The translations under genes and the position numbers were made by a program. A model generated the notes under the pieces. The model made no database searches. It saw only the letters and a program-made list of their open reading frames with translations, and had not been told where the DNA came from. Shown here piece after piece: positions 44,478 to 53,931 of a stretch of 64,000 nucleotides of DNA (within the stretch, counting starts at the first letter, position 1; each line of letters starts with the position of its first letter). The stretch comes from Lacihabitans sp. CCS-44 (lineage in GTDB: Bacteria; Bacteroidota; Bacteroidia; Cytophagales; Spirosomataceae), in contig NZ_RJUE01000058.1 of NCBI RefSeq assembly GCF_024343735.1, positions 124,001 through 188,000 on the forward strand, written 5' to 3'.

Positions 44478-46064
44478 ATGTCATCTACTAAGAAAAGTTC
44501 GATGTTCTCAATTATCGGGGCATCATCTGTAGGAACAATGATAGAATGGTACGATTTCTACATTTTTGGAAGTCTCGCCACTATTATTTCCACAAAATTT
44601 TTCCCTTCAGGGCCAGGAAACGAAACCCTTTCTTTTCTTTCAACATTAGCAACATTCGCAGCAGGATTTATAGTTAGACCGTTCGGAGCCTTGTTTTTTG
44701 GCCGTTTGGGTGACCTCATCGGTAGAAAATACACTTTTATGGTTACACTGCTTTTAATGGGTGGAGCCACATTCCTTATCGGTCTGATTCCGTCTTACGA
44801 AACCATTGGCATGGCCGCTCCATTGTTGGTTTTGTTGCTTAGATTATTACAAGGTCTTGCACTTGGCGGTGAATATGGTGGTGCTGCTACTTATGTGGCG
44901 GAGCACTCGCCAGACAACGAAAGAGGCTACATGACCTCATGGATTCAGATAACTGCAACGGCGGGTTTGATAATATCTTTGATTGTTATCGCTATCACCA
45001 AAGCATCACTTTCTAAAGAAGCATTTGATGATTATGGCTGGAGAATTCCTTTCCTTGCCTCAGTGTTGATGGTTGGAGTTTCTTATTTGATTCGTAGAAA
45101 TATGCACGAGTCTCCACTGTTTGTCAAAGTAAAATCAGAAGGTAAAACATCTACCAATCCTTTGAAAGAATCTTTTGGAAATAAGTTGAATTTCAAGTTT
45201 GTTCTTTTGGCACTTTTAGGCGTAACAATGGGCCAAGGTGTGGTTTGGTATACCGGTCAGTTTTATGCCATGTCGTTCATTGAAAAAGTAATGAATGTGC
45301 CTAAGGAGCAAGTAGATAGCGTTTTGATCTGGGGTCTTTGTCTTGGTACGCCTTTCTTTGTGTTGTTTGGTTGGTTATCTGACAAAATCGGTCGCAAATG
45401 GATCATGATGGCTGGTATGCTGGTGGCTATTTTATCGTATCGGACCATCTATTCTAACATGTATGATAGAGTAGACATCAAACTGAAAACTGAAATTGTG
45501 GATAAAGCCACATCGGTAGCTGAAATAAAAGAAAATGCTAAAAACAAAAATGGCGGCATGGACTCAGTTTACACCGTAACCAAGGCTTTTGAAGACGGAA
45601 CGGCCTATAAGGAAGTGAAAACTGTGACTTTAAACAACGGTGCGGTAGATATGAAAGACGGAAAAGCATTGGTAGATGTTAAGAAGACCGTAACTATCAA
45701 CGATTCTGATAAATGGTTTTTGGTATTGATGGTCTTTGTGCAGATGCTTTTTGTAACCATGGTTTATGGTCCTGTGGCGGCATTTTTGGTAGAAATGTTC
45801 CCTGTAAAAATCAGATATACGTCGATGTCATTGCCTTATCATATCGGAAATGGTATATTCGGAGGATTATTACCAGCCATTGCTACTTTCTTGGTAACTA
45901 ACGCCAGGTCTATCAACGACAAAGCCAAAGAGGCAGGCCTAGAAATCATGCCGGTTGATAAGCCCTATTTGGAAGGCCTTTGGTATCCGATAATCATCGC
46001 CGGGGTGTGTTTTGTGATAGGAACCATATATCTCGATGGAAACGATAATAAAGTAAACGATTAA
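44478..46064 (+). CDS. MHS-family MFS symporter with an ~83-residue insertion
   Basis: This 528-residue metabolite:H+ symporter has the family N-terminus SSVGTMIEWYDFYIFG and the two MFS loop motifs GRLGDLIGRKYTF and GWLSDKIGRKW. Relatives carry organic acids, proline, shikimate or citrate. Residues about 329-411 form a charged, beta-rich insertion (TVTKAFEDGTAYKEVKTVTLNN within it) between two late membrane segments; typical members lack it. Its place before the sensor kinase and two acyl-CoA synthetases suggests acetate, propionate or another monocarboxylate as cargo. Confidence 0.88.
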   Translation: MSSTKKSSMFSIIGASSVGTMIEWYDFYIFGSLATIISTKFFPSGPGNETLSFLSTLATFAAGFIVRPFGALFFGRLGDLIGRKYTFMVTLLLMGGATFLIGLIPSYETIGMAAPLLVLLLRLLQGLALGGEYGGAATYVAEHSPDNERGYMTSWIQITATAGLIISLIVIAITKASLSKEAFDDYGWRIPFLASVLMVGVSYLIRRNMHESPLFVKVKSEGKTSTNPLKESFGNKLNFKFVLLALLGVTMGQGVVWYTGQFYAMSFIEKVMNVPKEQVDSVLIWGLCLGTPFFVLFGWLSDKIGRKWIMMAGMLVAILSYRTIYSNMYDRVDIKLKTEIVDKATSVAEIKENAKNKNGGMDSVYTVTKAFEDGTAYKEVKTVTLNNGAVDMKDGKALVDVKKTVTINDSDKWFLVLMVFVQMLFVTMVYGPVAAFLVEMFPVKIRYTSMSLPYHIGNGIFGGLLPAIATFLVTNARSINDKAKEAGLEIMPVDKPYLEGLWYPIIIAGVCFVIGTIYLDGNDNKVND

Positions 46065-46094
46065 TATTTTTTTGAATCAAAAAACATTAAAAAC

Positions 46095-46316
46095 ATGGAT
46101 ATTTTAAAGAAAATTTTAGGTATAGTTTGGATAGCTTTGGGAGCATTTGCAGTGTATTATCTGATTGTAAATCAGGCAGTAACACTCTGGAACAAAGGCG
46201 GAGAAAACGTGATACCAGCCGTGATTTATACGGTTGTACTTTGCCCGATGATAGCCGGAGCTTTGGGTTATTTTGGCATCTATTGTTTGCAAGGTGAATA
46301 CAATAAAAAAGACTAA
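46095..46316 (+). CDS. Small two-helix membrane protein (DUF6814-like)
   Basis: The 73-residue protein has two hydrophobic segments (about 7-26 and 42-63). It looks like the small DUF6814-type proteins that follow MFS genes in Bacteroidota. It is 30 bases after the MHS gene and may be an accessory subunit. No enzymatic motif. Confidence 0.7.
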   Translation: MDILKKILGIVWIALGAFAVYYLIVNQAVTLWNKGGENVIPAVIYTVVLCPMIAGALGYFGIYCLQGEYNKKD

Positions 46317-46322
46317 GAATAA

Positions 46323-46360
46323 AAAAGAGAATGGGGTGTTTTAGGCATCCTTTTTCTCTT
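46323..46360 (+). terminator. Probable terminator after the symporter unit
   Basis: AAAGAGAATGGGGTG can pair with CATCC...TTTCTCTT around TTTTAGG. The T-rich right arm serves as the tail. Pairing is imperfect. Confidence 0.5.
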
Positions 46361-46440
46361 AAAAAATATAATTCTTTTTGAAAGTTTGATTTTGAAATTA
46401 AAATTGAAAATTTCAGAACGTGTTAGGGTTAAATATAGCA

Positions 46441-46478
46441 ATATATGCCAATTGAGAGTGAAATCCATTGGCATATAT
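46441..46478. repeat. Perfect 12-base inverted repeat
   Basis: ATATATGCCAAT (46441-46452) and ATTGGCATATAT (46467-46478) are separated by 14 bases. The repeat lies 31 bases before a small membrane protein gene. It could be an operator for the kinase operon or an RNA hairpin. Confidence 0.6.
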
Positions 46479-46509
46479 TCTTAAAAAAACCATGAAAATA
46501 TAATACCAA

Positions 46510-46704
46510 ATGGGAAACAAGACGAAGGAACAAAAGCTATTTTTACTTTTTATACTGTTATTAGTTTTATTGAATTTTCCGATCATTTCGATTATTCAAA
46601 ATGACCAATATATTGTCGGTTTTCCTTTGAAAATAGTAATAGTTTTTATTATTTGGTTTGTAATAATAATGTTAGCGGCGTTTTTCGTGAACCGAAAAAA
46701 ATGA
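46510..46704 (+). CDS. Small two-helix protein, DUF3311-like partner of the SLC5 kinase
   Basis: This 64-residue protein has two membrane helices with LLLVLLNFPIISI and GFPLKIVIVFIIWFVII. That pattern matches the small DUF3311/DUF997-type proteins that precede sodium:solute symporter genes (as YjcH precedes ActP). Its stop overlaps the kinase ATG as ATGA (46701-46704). It is probably a small subunit or stabiliser of the transporter part of the kinase. Family assignment is by pattern only. Confidence 0.65.
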   Translation: MGNKTKEQKLFLLFILLLVLLNFPIISIIQNDQYIVGFPLKIVIVFIIWFVIIMLAAFFVNRKK

Positions 46705-49385
46705 ATGGATTTTTAATCTCTGTAGTTTCTATTCTCTACTTAGGTTTCTTATTTTACTTGGCTTTTGTGGCCGAACGTTTCAAAAGTAAAAAAAAGAGCC
46801 TAATTGACAATCCCTATGTCTATGCACTATCACTTTCGGTCTATTGCACGGCGTGGACATTTTATGGAAGTGTTGGTAGAGTTAAGCAAACGGGGCTCGA
46901 ATTTCTTTCGGTTTATATAGGTCCTACCTTGGTCATGTTGCTAGGTTGGAGTATTCTCAGAAAAATCATCAGAATATCTCACGTACACAGCATTACAAGT
47001 GTAGCTGACTTCATTTCTGCCAGATATGGCAAATATCGTTCTTTAGGAGTTTGGGTTACTATTATTTCGCTCTTGGCGGGTGTTCCATACATTGGATTAC
47101 AAATCAAGGCCATTTCTAAAAGTTTCGAGACCCTCTCTGGTGTAACTGCAGGTCATTATTTCTATCAAGAGCCGGCATTCTATATTTCTATGCTTTTGGT
47201 GGTTTTTACCATACTCTTTGGTACTAGGAAAGTCCAAGCCAACGAAACCCACGAAGGTATGATATTCGCCATAGCTGCTGAGAGTATTTTCAAGCTTTTA
47301 GCATTTTTGGCAGTAGGTATTTTTGTGACCTTTTGGATGAATGATGGCTTTGCAGATGTTTTTGAGAAACATTATTATCAAAAAGAAATCCAAAAAGCTT
47401 TCGATTTTGAGAAACAACCGGGTTATGGCAACTGGTTCATGCATATTCTGGTTTCGGCTTTTTCATTTATGTTTTTGCCAAGACAATTTCAGGTGGCAGT
47501 GGTCGAAAATCAAAACGAGAACAACCTCAAGCAGGCCATTTGGTTACTGCCGCTTTATATGTTTTTGATCGATATTTTTGTAATACCAATTGCACTAACA
47601 GGTAGTTCAGTTTTTGCAGGTAATCCCAGTATTTTAGCTGACAATTACGTGATTGAGCTGCCTCTGAGTGTGTCGGCCAATATCATTGCACTCATTGCCT
47701 ATATCGGTGGTTTTTCTGCTGCAACAGGCATGATTATCGTAGAAACTATTGCCATTAGTACCATGCTGACCAACAGTTTGGTGTTGCCAAGTCTCTTGGA
47801 AAACAAAAGATTTAAAGAAAAATACACTTTCCGTATCATCAATTTTGCGGTTTGGATTCGTAGGGGAGCTATTATTTTGACAGTTCTTCTTGGCTTTTTT
47901 TATTACAAAACCGTAGCCAGTTATTTCTCATTGGTATCCATTGGTTTGATTGCCTTTGTGGCTATTGGACAGTTTGGGCCTATTATCTTGGGGGGAATTT
48001 TCTGGAAAGGAGCAACAAAAACTGGAGCATTGGTAGGACTAATATCGGGTTTCGCTATTTGGTTGTTTTCGCTCATATTACCATCCTTGCTAACCGATTC
48101 GACCGGTCAATATGTCAATACAATTGTGGCAGGTTTCTTTGAGTTTTTTGCCCATTTCAAAATCCAAGGATTCGATGATATTTCGAACACCACTTTTTGG
48201 AGTTTATCGGTCAATTCTTTGATGTATTTTGTGGTTTCTATGTGTACTGAAGTTACGCCATCAGAGGCCAAACAAGCACTGCTTTTTGTCGATGTTTTTA
48301 AATATTCCACCAAAGAAGGTCAATCGGTTTTGTGGAAAGGTAAGGCCAGAAATGAGCATTTGATTGAGCTTTTGGTGAGTTTTATAGGCAGTATGCAGGC
48401 CAAAGAAGAACTGGAGGATTTCGCTCGAAAAAACAATATAGATTTGAAAGACGTCACTGCCGATCCTAAGTTGGTGAGTTATGTGGAAAATACCATCAGC
48501 AGCATTATCGGAACGTCCACCGCACGCATGTTGGTGGCTTCCATTACCAAAGAAGAAGTGGTAAGCATCGATGAGATTTTGGAGGTGTTAAAACGCTCAC
48601 AAAAAATTGTGGAGGACAACCATGAACTTAAAAATAAGACACAACAGCTTGAGAAACTCTCAAAAGAACTTAAAAGTACCAATGAGAAATTACAAAAATC
48701 GGATATCATCAAAAATGAATTTCTGACCACAGTAACACATGAAATAAGAACACCCCTAACTTCTATAAAAGCACTTTCAGAGATAATTTACGACAACGAA
48801 GATTTAGAATTTGACCAAAAAAAGATTTTTCTAAACACCATCATCGACGAAACAGATAGGCTGAGTCGTTTGGTAAATCAGGTTTTGGATTTAGAAAAAT
48901 ACGAGTCCGGAAAACACAAATTGATTAAGAAAAATATAGACATTCCGAACCTAATAGACAATGTTTTTTTGAGGATGGAGGAGTTGGCCAAGGAGCGAAA
49001 TGTAAAACTCAAAAGCTTTATTCACAAAGAAATAACGGGTTTCAAAGCGGATGAAGACAAACTGATTCAGTTGCTTATAAATTTAGTTTCCAACGCCATA
49101 AAGTTCTCAAGAACTGAAAACGGTTGGGTTTTATTGAGTGTAGATACCAGCAAAAAGAAAGTCATTTTTACGGTGGAAGACAATGGAGTGGGTATTCCAC
49201 AGGAAATGCAAGGAAGGATATTTGAAAAATTTTATCAAGCCGACAATCAGGGTTCTATAAAAGAGAAAGGCAGTGGTTTAGGCCTTTCTATAACAAAAAA
49301 AATAGTTGAAATTCACAAAGGAAACGTGTTCTTGGAGAGTATGCCAGACAAAGGCACCAAAGTAATGGTAAGTTTCCCAAATTAA
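46701..49385 (+). CDS. SLC5 transporter-histidine kinase (CbrA/CrbS-like)
   Basis: The 894-residue protein joins an N-terminal sodium:solute symporter (about 13 helices, residues 1-530), a STAC-like linker (about 540-630), a coiled coil and a kinase. His680 in THEIRTPL is the phosphorylation site; the N box LINLVSNAIKFS and G boxes DNGVGIP and GSGLGLSI follow. CbrA and CrbS sense small metabolites this way and CrbS controls acetyl-CoA synthetase. Start ATG 46701 overlaps the small upstream gene; an in-frame start at 46653 is less likely. It is followed by a receiver protein and two acyl-CoA synthetases. Confidence 0.92.
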   Translation: MNGFLISVVSILYLGFLFYLAFVAERFKSKKKSLIDNPYVYALSLSVYCTAWTFYGSVGRVKQTGLEFLSVYIGPTLVMLLGWSILRKIIRISHVHSITSVADFISARYGKYRSLGVWVTIISLLAGVPYIGLQIKAISKSFETLSGVTAGHYFYQEPAFYISMLLVVFTILFGTRKVQANETHEGMIFAIAAESIFKLLAFLAVGIFVTFWMNDGFADVFEKHYYQKEIQKAFDFEKQPGYGNWFMHILVSAFSFMFLPRQFQVAVVENQNENNLKQAIWLLPLYMFLIDIFVIPIALTGSSVFAGNPSILADNYVIELPLSVSANIIALIAYIGGFSAATGMIIVETIAISTMLTNSLVLPSLLENKRFKEKYTFRIINFAVWIRRGAIILTVLLGFFYYKTVASYFSLVSIGLIAFVAIGQFGPIILGGIFWKGATKTGALVGLISGFAIWLFSLILPSLLTDSTGQYVNTIVAGFFEFFAHFKIQGFDDISNTTFWSLSVNSLMYFVVSMCTEVTPSEAKQALLFVDVFKYSTKEGQSVLWKGKARNEHLIELLVSFIGSMQAKEELEDFARKNNIDLKDVTADPKLVSYVENTISSIIGTSTARMLVASITKEEVVSIDEILEVLKRSQKIVEDNHELKNKTQQLEKLSKELKSTNEKLQKSDIIKNEFLTTVTHEIRTPLTSIKALSEIIYDNEDLEFDQKKIFLNTIIDETDRLSRLVNQVLDLEKYESGKHKLIKKNIDIPNLIDNVFLRMEELAKERNVKLKSFIHKEITGFKADEDKLIQLLINLVSNAIKFSRTENGWVLLSVDTSKKKVIFTVEDNGVGIPQEMQGRIFEKFYQADNQGSIKEKGSGLGLSITKKIVEIHKGNVFLESMPDKGTKVMVSFPN

Positions 49386-49397
49386 AAAACATAGGTT

Positions 49398-49784
49398 ATG
49401 ATACGAAGAAATGAATTGAAAGTATTGATTGCAGACGACGAACCCAGCATCTTGATGTCTTTGGAGTTTCTTTTCAAAAAAGAAGGCTACAAAGTTCTGA
49501 TTGCAAGAGACGGTCAGGAAGCCATAAATATGTTTGATTTGGAGCAACCAGCCATTATGATTTTGGACATTATGATGCCCAATGTGGACGGTTACAAAGT
49601 TTGTTCTTATGTCAAAACAAATTTCAAAGTTAAAGCACCCAAAGTGGTTTTCTTAAGTGCCAAAAACAAAGAAACTGAAATAGAACATGGCTATGAATTG
49701 GGTGCAGATTTATATATTCCCAAGCCATTTTCGACCCGAGAATTAATAAAAAAAGTAAATCTGATTGCAACAGACATGTTGTAA
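49398..49784 (+). CDS. Receiver-only response regulator
   Basis: This 128-residue CheY-like protein has the acidic pair Asp13-Asp14, phospho-acceptor Asp57 (MILDIMMPNVDG), Ser87 and Lys109 (YIPKPF). No output domain follows, unlike CrbR or CbrB, which carry DNA-binding domains. It must act by protein contact or as a relay. It lies 12 bases after the kinase and 12 before the first synthetase gene. Confidence 0.92.
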   Translation: MIRRNELKVLIADDEPSILMSLEFLFKKEGYKVLIARDGQEAINMFDLEQPAIMILDIMMPNVDGYKVCSYVKTNFKVKAPKVVFLSAKNKETEIEHGYELGADLYIPKPFSTRELIKKVNLIATDML

Positions 49785-49796
49785 AAAATATAAAAA

Positions 49797-51704
49797 ATGG
49801 AGTACAATCATTTTTATCAACAAAGTATACTACAAAGAGGCAAGTTTTGGGGCAGAAAAGCTGCGAGAATCACATGGTACAAAGCCCCGAAAACGGTTCT
49901 AACATTGGACAAGCACGGCTACTATAAATGGTTTCCCGATGGAGAACTGAATACGTGTTATTTGGCTGTTGATAAACATGTTAAAGATGGTAAGGGTGGC
50001 GATGTAGCCATGATTTATGACTCACCAGTAACCAATATCAAGCGAAAATATACATACGACGAAGTCAAACTTAGAGTTTCTAAAATTGCGGGAGCTTTAC
50101 GTGATAAAGGTGTAGAAAAAGGCGATACGGTCATCATTTATATGCCCATGGTGCCTGATGCGGCCTTTTCTATGTTGGCTTGTGCCCGTTTGGGTGCCGT
50201 TCACTCAGTGGTTTTTGGTGGATTTGCTCCGCACGAACTGGCCATCAGAATAGATGATGCCAAGCCAAAAGTTATTATTTCAGCCAGTTGCGGTATTGAA
50301 TTTGACAAAATAATTCCTTATAAACCACTATTAGAAAAAGCCATACAAGAAGCTGAATATCAGCCGAGTGCTTGTCTTATTTTGCAGAGAGAAATGCACA
50401 TTTGTTCGCTTCAAGAAGGATTTGATTTTGACTTTGATGAAGTTGTCAAAGCAGCTGAACCAGCAGATTGTGTTAAAGTGAAAGCAACTGATCCATTGTA
50501 CATTTTATACACTTCAGGAACTACAGGTAAGCCCAAAGGCATAGTAAGAGACAATGGTGGACATGCAGTAGCCATGCAATTTTCTATGGATTATGTCTAC
50601 AATGCCAAAAAAGGTGATGTATTTTGGGCTGCTTCTGATGTGGGTTGGGTTGTGGGGCATTCATACATTGTTTATGCCCCGCTGATAGCTGGTTGTACAA
50701 CCGTTTTTTTTGAGGGAAAGCCAGTCAGAACTCCCGACCCGGGTACGTTTTGGAGAATGATTGAAGAGTATAAAGTCAATATATTTTTCACTGCTCCAAC
50801 GGCTTTCAGAGCCATCAGAAAAGAAGATCCTGAGTCAGAATACTTGAAAAAATACGATTTGTCGAGTCTGAGAACTATTTTTGTGGCTGGTGAAAGGTGT
50901 GATCCATCTACGCTAAAATGGCTTCAAGAAATTACCCAAAAACCCATCATCGACCATTGGTGGCAGACCGAAACTGGTTGGGCGATAGTAGCCAACATGA
51001 TGGGTGTAGAACAGTTTCCAGTAAAAGAGGGCTCAGCTACGAAACCCGTTTGTGGTTACGAAGTGCAGATTCTTGATGAAACTGGAGAAGTGCTAGGGCC
51101 CAATCAGGAGGGTTTTGTGTGTATAAAAGAGCCGCTTCCTCCAGGTTGTTTACCTACACTTTGGAACGACGACGAGCGTTTTCAGGAATCGTATATGGAG
51201 AAGTTTCCAGGATATTACTTAACTGGCGACGGTGGATATATTGACCCAGACGGCTATGTTTTCATCATGGGAAGGATTGACGATGTCATCAACGTAGCAG
51301 GTCACAGACTTTCCACTGGGGAAATGGAAGAGATAGTGAGCAGCCATTCTGCTGTGGCCGAATGTGCCGTGATAGGTATCGAGGACGAACTTACAGGTCA
51401 AAAACCTTTGGGGTTGGTGGTTTTGAAAGATACTTCAACCATCTCAGGTGAAGAAGTTCAAAAGGATTTGGTTGCTTTAGTGAGGGCACAAGTAGGAGCC
51501 GTTGCGGCTTTCAGAACCGTGGTGATTGTCAAGAGATTACCTAAAACTCGTTCAGGCAAAATCTTAAGAAAAACCATGCGTATGATAGCGGATGATAAGG
51601 TATTTACGGTGCCGTCAACGATAGACGATCCAGCCATTTTGGAAGAAATAAAAGTGATTTTACAATATAACAACATAGGTTTAGTTTCGAAAAAACAATT
51701 TTAA
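49797..51704 (+). CDS. Acyl-CoA synthetase, propionyl-CoA synthetase-like (PrpE/ACSS3 type)
   Basis: The 635-residue ANL enzyme has YILYTSGTTGKPKGIVRD (P-loop), DHWWQTETGWA (A5), LTGDGGYIDPDGYVFIMGRIDDVINVAGHRLSTGE, and the acetylatable Lys in LPKTRSGKILRK. Details such as GIVRDNGGHAVAM are those of propionyl-CoA synthetases rather than Acs, whereas the next gene is a typical Acs. It converts propionate or a similar short acid to the CoA ester with ATP. The Lys motif is the target of acyl-lysine control in relatives. Confidence 0.85.
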   Translation: MEYNHFYQQSILQRGKFWGRKAARITWYKAPKTVLTLDKHGYYKWFPDGELNTCYLAVDKHVKDGKGGDVAMIYDSPVTNIKRKYTYDEVKLRVSKIAGALRDKGVEKGDTVIIYMPMVPDAAFSMLACARLGAVHSVVFGGFAPHELAIRIDDAKPKVIISASCGIEFDKIIPYKPLLEKAIQEAEYQPSACLILQREMHICSLQEGFDFDFDEVVKAAEPADCVKVKATDPLYILYTSGTTGKPKGIVRDNGGHAVAMQFSMDYVYNAKKGDVFWAASDVGWVVGHSYIVYAPLIAGCTTVFFEGKPVRTPDPGTFWRMIEEYKVNIFFTAPTAFRAIRKEDPESEYLKKYDLSSLRTIFVAGERCDPSTLKWLQEITQKPIIDHWWQTETGWAIVANMMGVEQFPVKEGSATKPVCGYEVQILDETGEVLGPNQEGFVCIKEPLPPGCLPTLWNDDERFQESYMEKFPGYYLTGDGGYIDPDGYVFIMGRIDDVINVAGHRLSTGEMEEIVSSHSAVAECAVIGIEDELTGQKPLGLVVLKDTSTISGEEVQKDLVALVRAQVGAVAAFRTVVIVKRLPKTRSGKILRKTMRMIADDKVFTVPSTIDDPAILEEIKVILQYNNIGLVSKKQF

Positions 51705-51718
51705 ATAAAAATACATCA

Positions 51719-53611
51719 ATGAGAATTAGAAGTTTTGAGGATTACGAGAAAGCTTACAAAGAAAGCGTAGAAGATCCCGAGAGTTTTTGGGGTGAAGTAG
51801 CCCAAGAATTTGTGTGGAAGAAGCCATGGAAAAAAGTTTTAGAGTGGGATTTTAATAATTACGATGTCAAGTGGTTTAAAGGTGGCAAGATGAACATTAC
51901 CGAGAACTGTCTCGATCGCCATGCCCACAATAAGCCCAATCATCCAGCCATTATTTGGGAACCAAACGATCCTGCCGAGGAGTCTATTACACTGACTTAC
52001 AAAGTCTTATTTGATAGAGTTTGTAGCTTCGCCAATGTTTTGAAAAAGAATGGTGTAGTCAAAGGGGATATTGTTTGTATCTATATGCCGATGATACCTG
52101 AGTTGACCATTGCGGTTTTGGCTTGTGCCAGAATCGGAGCCATTCACTCGGTAGTTTTTGGTGGATTTTCGGCCCAATCTATCGCTGACCGTATCAACGA
52201 CAGCCAGTGTAAAATGGTCATCACCACCGATGGAGCAGTTCGTGGAGCCAAACACGTACCAATGAAAGATACGGTTGACGATGCCTTAATTGGCTGTCCG
52301 TCAGTGAAAAAGGTAATTGTCGCTACACATACCCGTACGCCAGTTTCGATGATTAAAGGCCGTGACGCTTGGTGGGAACACGAGGTGAAACTTGTAAGTG
52401 CCGACTGCCCAGCCGAAGAAATGGACTCAGAAGATCCATTGTTCATTCTCTATACTTCGGGTTCTACAGGCAAGCCAAAAGGTGTGGTGCATACTTGTGG
52501 AGGATACATGATTTACAGCACCTACACTTTCCAGAATGTATTCCAATACGATCCGGGTGACGTGTTTTTCTGCACAGCAGACGTAGGTTGGATTACCGGT
52601 CACTCTTATATCATTTATGGCCCATTGGCTTCAGGAGCACAGTCTTTGATGTTTGAAGGTGTACCGACTTACCCTGACGCTGGCCGTTTCTGGGATATTA
52701 TCGACAAACACAAAGTGAATATTTTCTATACTGCACCTACGGCCATCCGATCTTTGATGGGCTTTGGCGAGGAGTATTTCAAAGACAAAGACTTGAGTTC
52801 ACTGAAAGTGCTGGGTTCGGTAGGAGAGCCTATCAACGAAGAGGCATGGCATTGGTACAACGACAATATTGGTAAAGGCAAATGCCCAATTGTGGACACT
52901 TGGTGGCAGACAGAAACAGGCGGTATTATGATTTCGCCTCTGGCAGGAATCACCAAAACCAAACCTTCCTTTGCGACATTGCCGCTACCAGGTATTCAGC
53001 CGATGTTGGTAGATGAGCATGGTGTGGAGATTGAAGGGAATGGCGTAAACGGTAACTTGGTAATCAAATTCCCTTGGCCATCTATTATACGCACCACTTG
53101 GGGCGACCATGAACGTTGCAAAACGACTTATTTCTCTACGTATCCGGGCTTGTATTTTACGGGTGACGGCTGTCAAAGAGATGAAGATGGGTATTACAAA
53201 ATTACTGGCAGGGTAGACGACGTGATAAACGTTTCGGGCCACAGAATAGGTACGGCTGAGGTAGAAAATGCTCTTAATATGCACACAGGAGTGGTAGAAT
53301 CTGCAGTGGTGGGGTATCCTCACGATATCAAAGGACAAGGAATTTATGCCTATATTATCTGTGAGGAAATGCCAACAGACCCAGAAATGACCAAAAGAGA
53401 TATCCTGATGACCGTTACACGTGTAATCGGACCCATAGCCAAGCCAGACAAAATATTGTTTGTGTCAGGACTACCAAAAACCCGTTCAGGCAAAATCATG
53501 AGGCGTATTCTCAGAAAAATAGCCGAAGGCGACGTAAAAAACCTTGGAGATATTTCAACTTTACTCGACCCAACGGTTGTCGAGGAAATCGTAAAAGGAG
53601 CTGGGTATTAA
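51719..53611 (+). CDS. acs: Acetyl-CoA synthetase
   Basis: This 630-residue AMP-forming enzyme makes acetyl-CoA from acetate. It has FILYTSGSTGKPKGVVHT, DTWWQTETGG, YFTGDGCQRDEDGYYKITGRVDDVINVSGHRIGTAE and the acetylatable Lys in LPKTRSGKIMRR. The Trp of the WWQTE motif, which limits the acyl pocket to acetate, is present. It lies 14 bases after the propionyl-type enzyme and ends with a terminator. The neighbouring CrbS-like kinase, porin and symporter fit an acetate-scavenging regulon. Confidence 0.93.
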   Translation: MRIRSFEDYEKAYKESVEDPESFWGEVAQEFVWKKPWKKVLEWDFNNYDVKWFKGGKMNITENCLDRHAHNKPNHPAIIWEPNDPAEESITLTYKVLFDRVCSFANVLKKNGVVKGDIVCIYMPMIPELTIAVLACARIGAIHSVVFGGFSAQSIADRINDSQCKMVITTDGAVRGAKHVPMKDTVDDALIGCPSVKKVIVATHTRTPVSMIKGRDAWWEHEVKLVSADCPAEEMDSEDPLFILYTSGSTGKPKGVVHTCGGYMIYSTYTFQNVFQYDPGDVFFCTADVGWITGHSYIIYGPLASGAQSLMFEGVPTYPDAGRFWDIIDKHKVNIFYTAPTAIRSLMGFGEEYFKDKDLSSLKVLGSVGEPINEEAWHWYNDNIGKGKCPIVDTWWQTETGGIMISPLAGITKTKPSFATLPLPGIQPMLVDEHGVEIEGNGVNGNLVIKFPWPSIIRTTWGDHERCKTTYFSTYPGLYFTGDGCQRDEDGYYKITGRVDDVINVSGHRIGTAEVENALNMHTGVVESAVVGYPHDIKGQGIYAYIICEEMPTDPEMTKRDILMTVTRVIGPIAKPDKILFVSGLPKTRSGKIMRRILRKIAEGDVKNLGDISTLLDPTVVEEIVKGAGY

Positions 53612-53636
53612 GCTAAAAACAATGTTAAAGTTTTTA

Positions 53637-53672
53637 TAAAAATCGGAGTCCTTTTGGGCTTCGATTTTTTTT
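53637..53672 (+). terminator. acs intrinsic terminator
   Basis: AAAAATCGGAG pairs with CTTCGATTTTT (one G-U pair) around TCCTTTTGGG and is followed by T residues. Confidence 0.75.
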
Positions 53673-53931
53673 ATTTTTTGGCGGAATTTAACTATAATTC
53701 CTAAAGTATTGAATGCAAGTAGGTTATATGGGGTTTTTGTTTTATTGCATAGGCAAATTGGTGGTCAAACCATTTTAGCTATAAAAGATATTTCTCTGAT
53801 AGTTTTGGAAAAACAAGTATTTGTTTGCCGAGTAAAACTCGAATGCTACCACGACGATGATAGAACCATTGTAGAACAGGGTCAATGGAATTATGATTAG
53901 TAAAAAAACATTTGTAATCGATATTTCTAAT
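53673..53931. other. Gap with a weak ORF
   Basis: A 63-codon frame starting at a TTG (53709-53900) is the only open frame of note. It ends with an acidic CYHDDDRTIVEQGQW stretch and matches nothing I know. It could be the end of a decayed gene. I do not call it a gene. Confidence 0.3.

Noticed and set aside
53709-53900. 63-codon frame from TTG
   Set aside because: No ATG, no homology I recognise, no promoter; kept only as a note for the gap.
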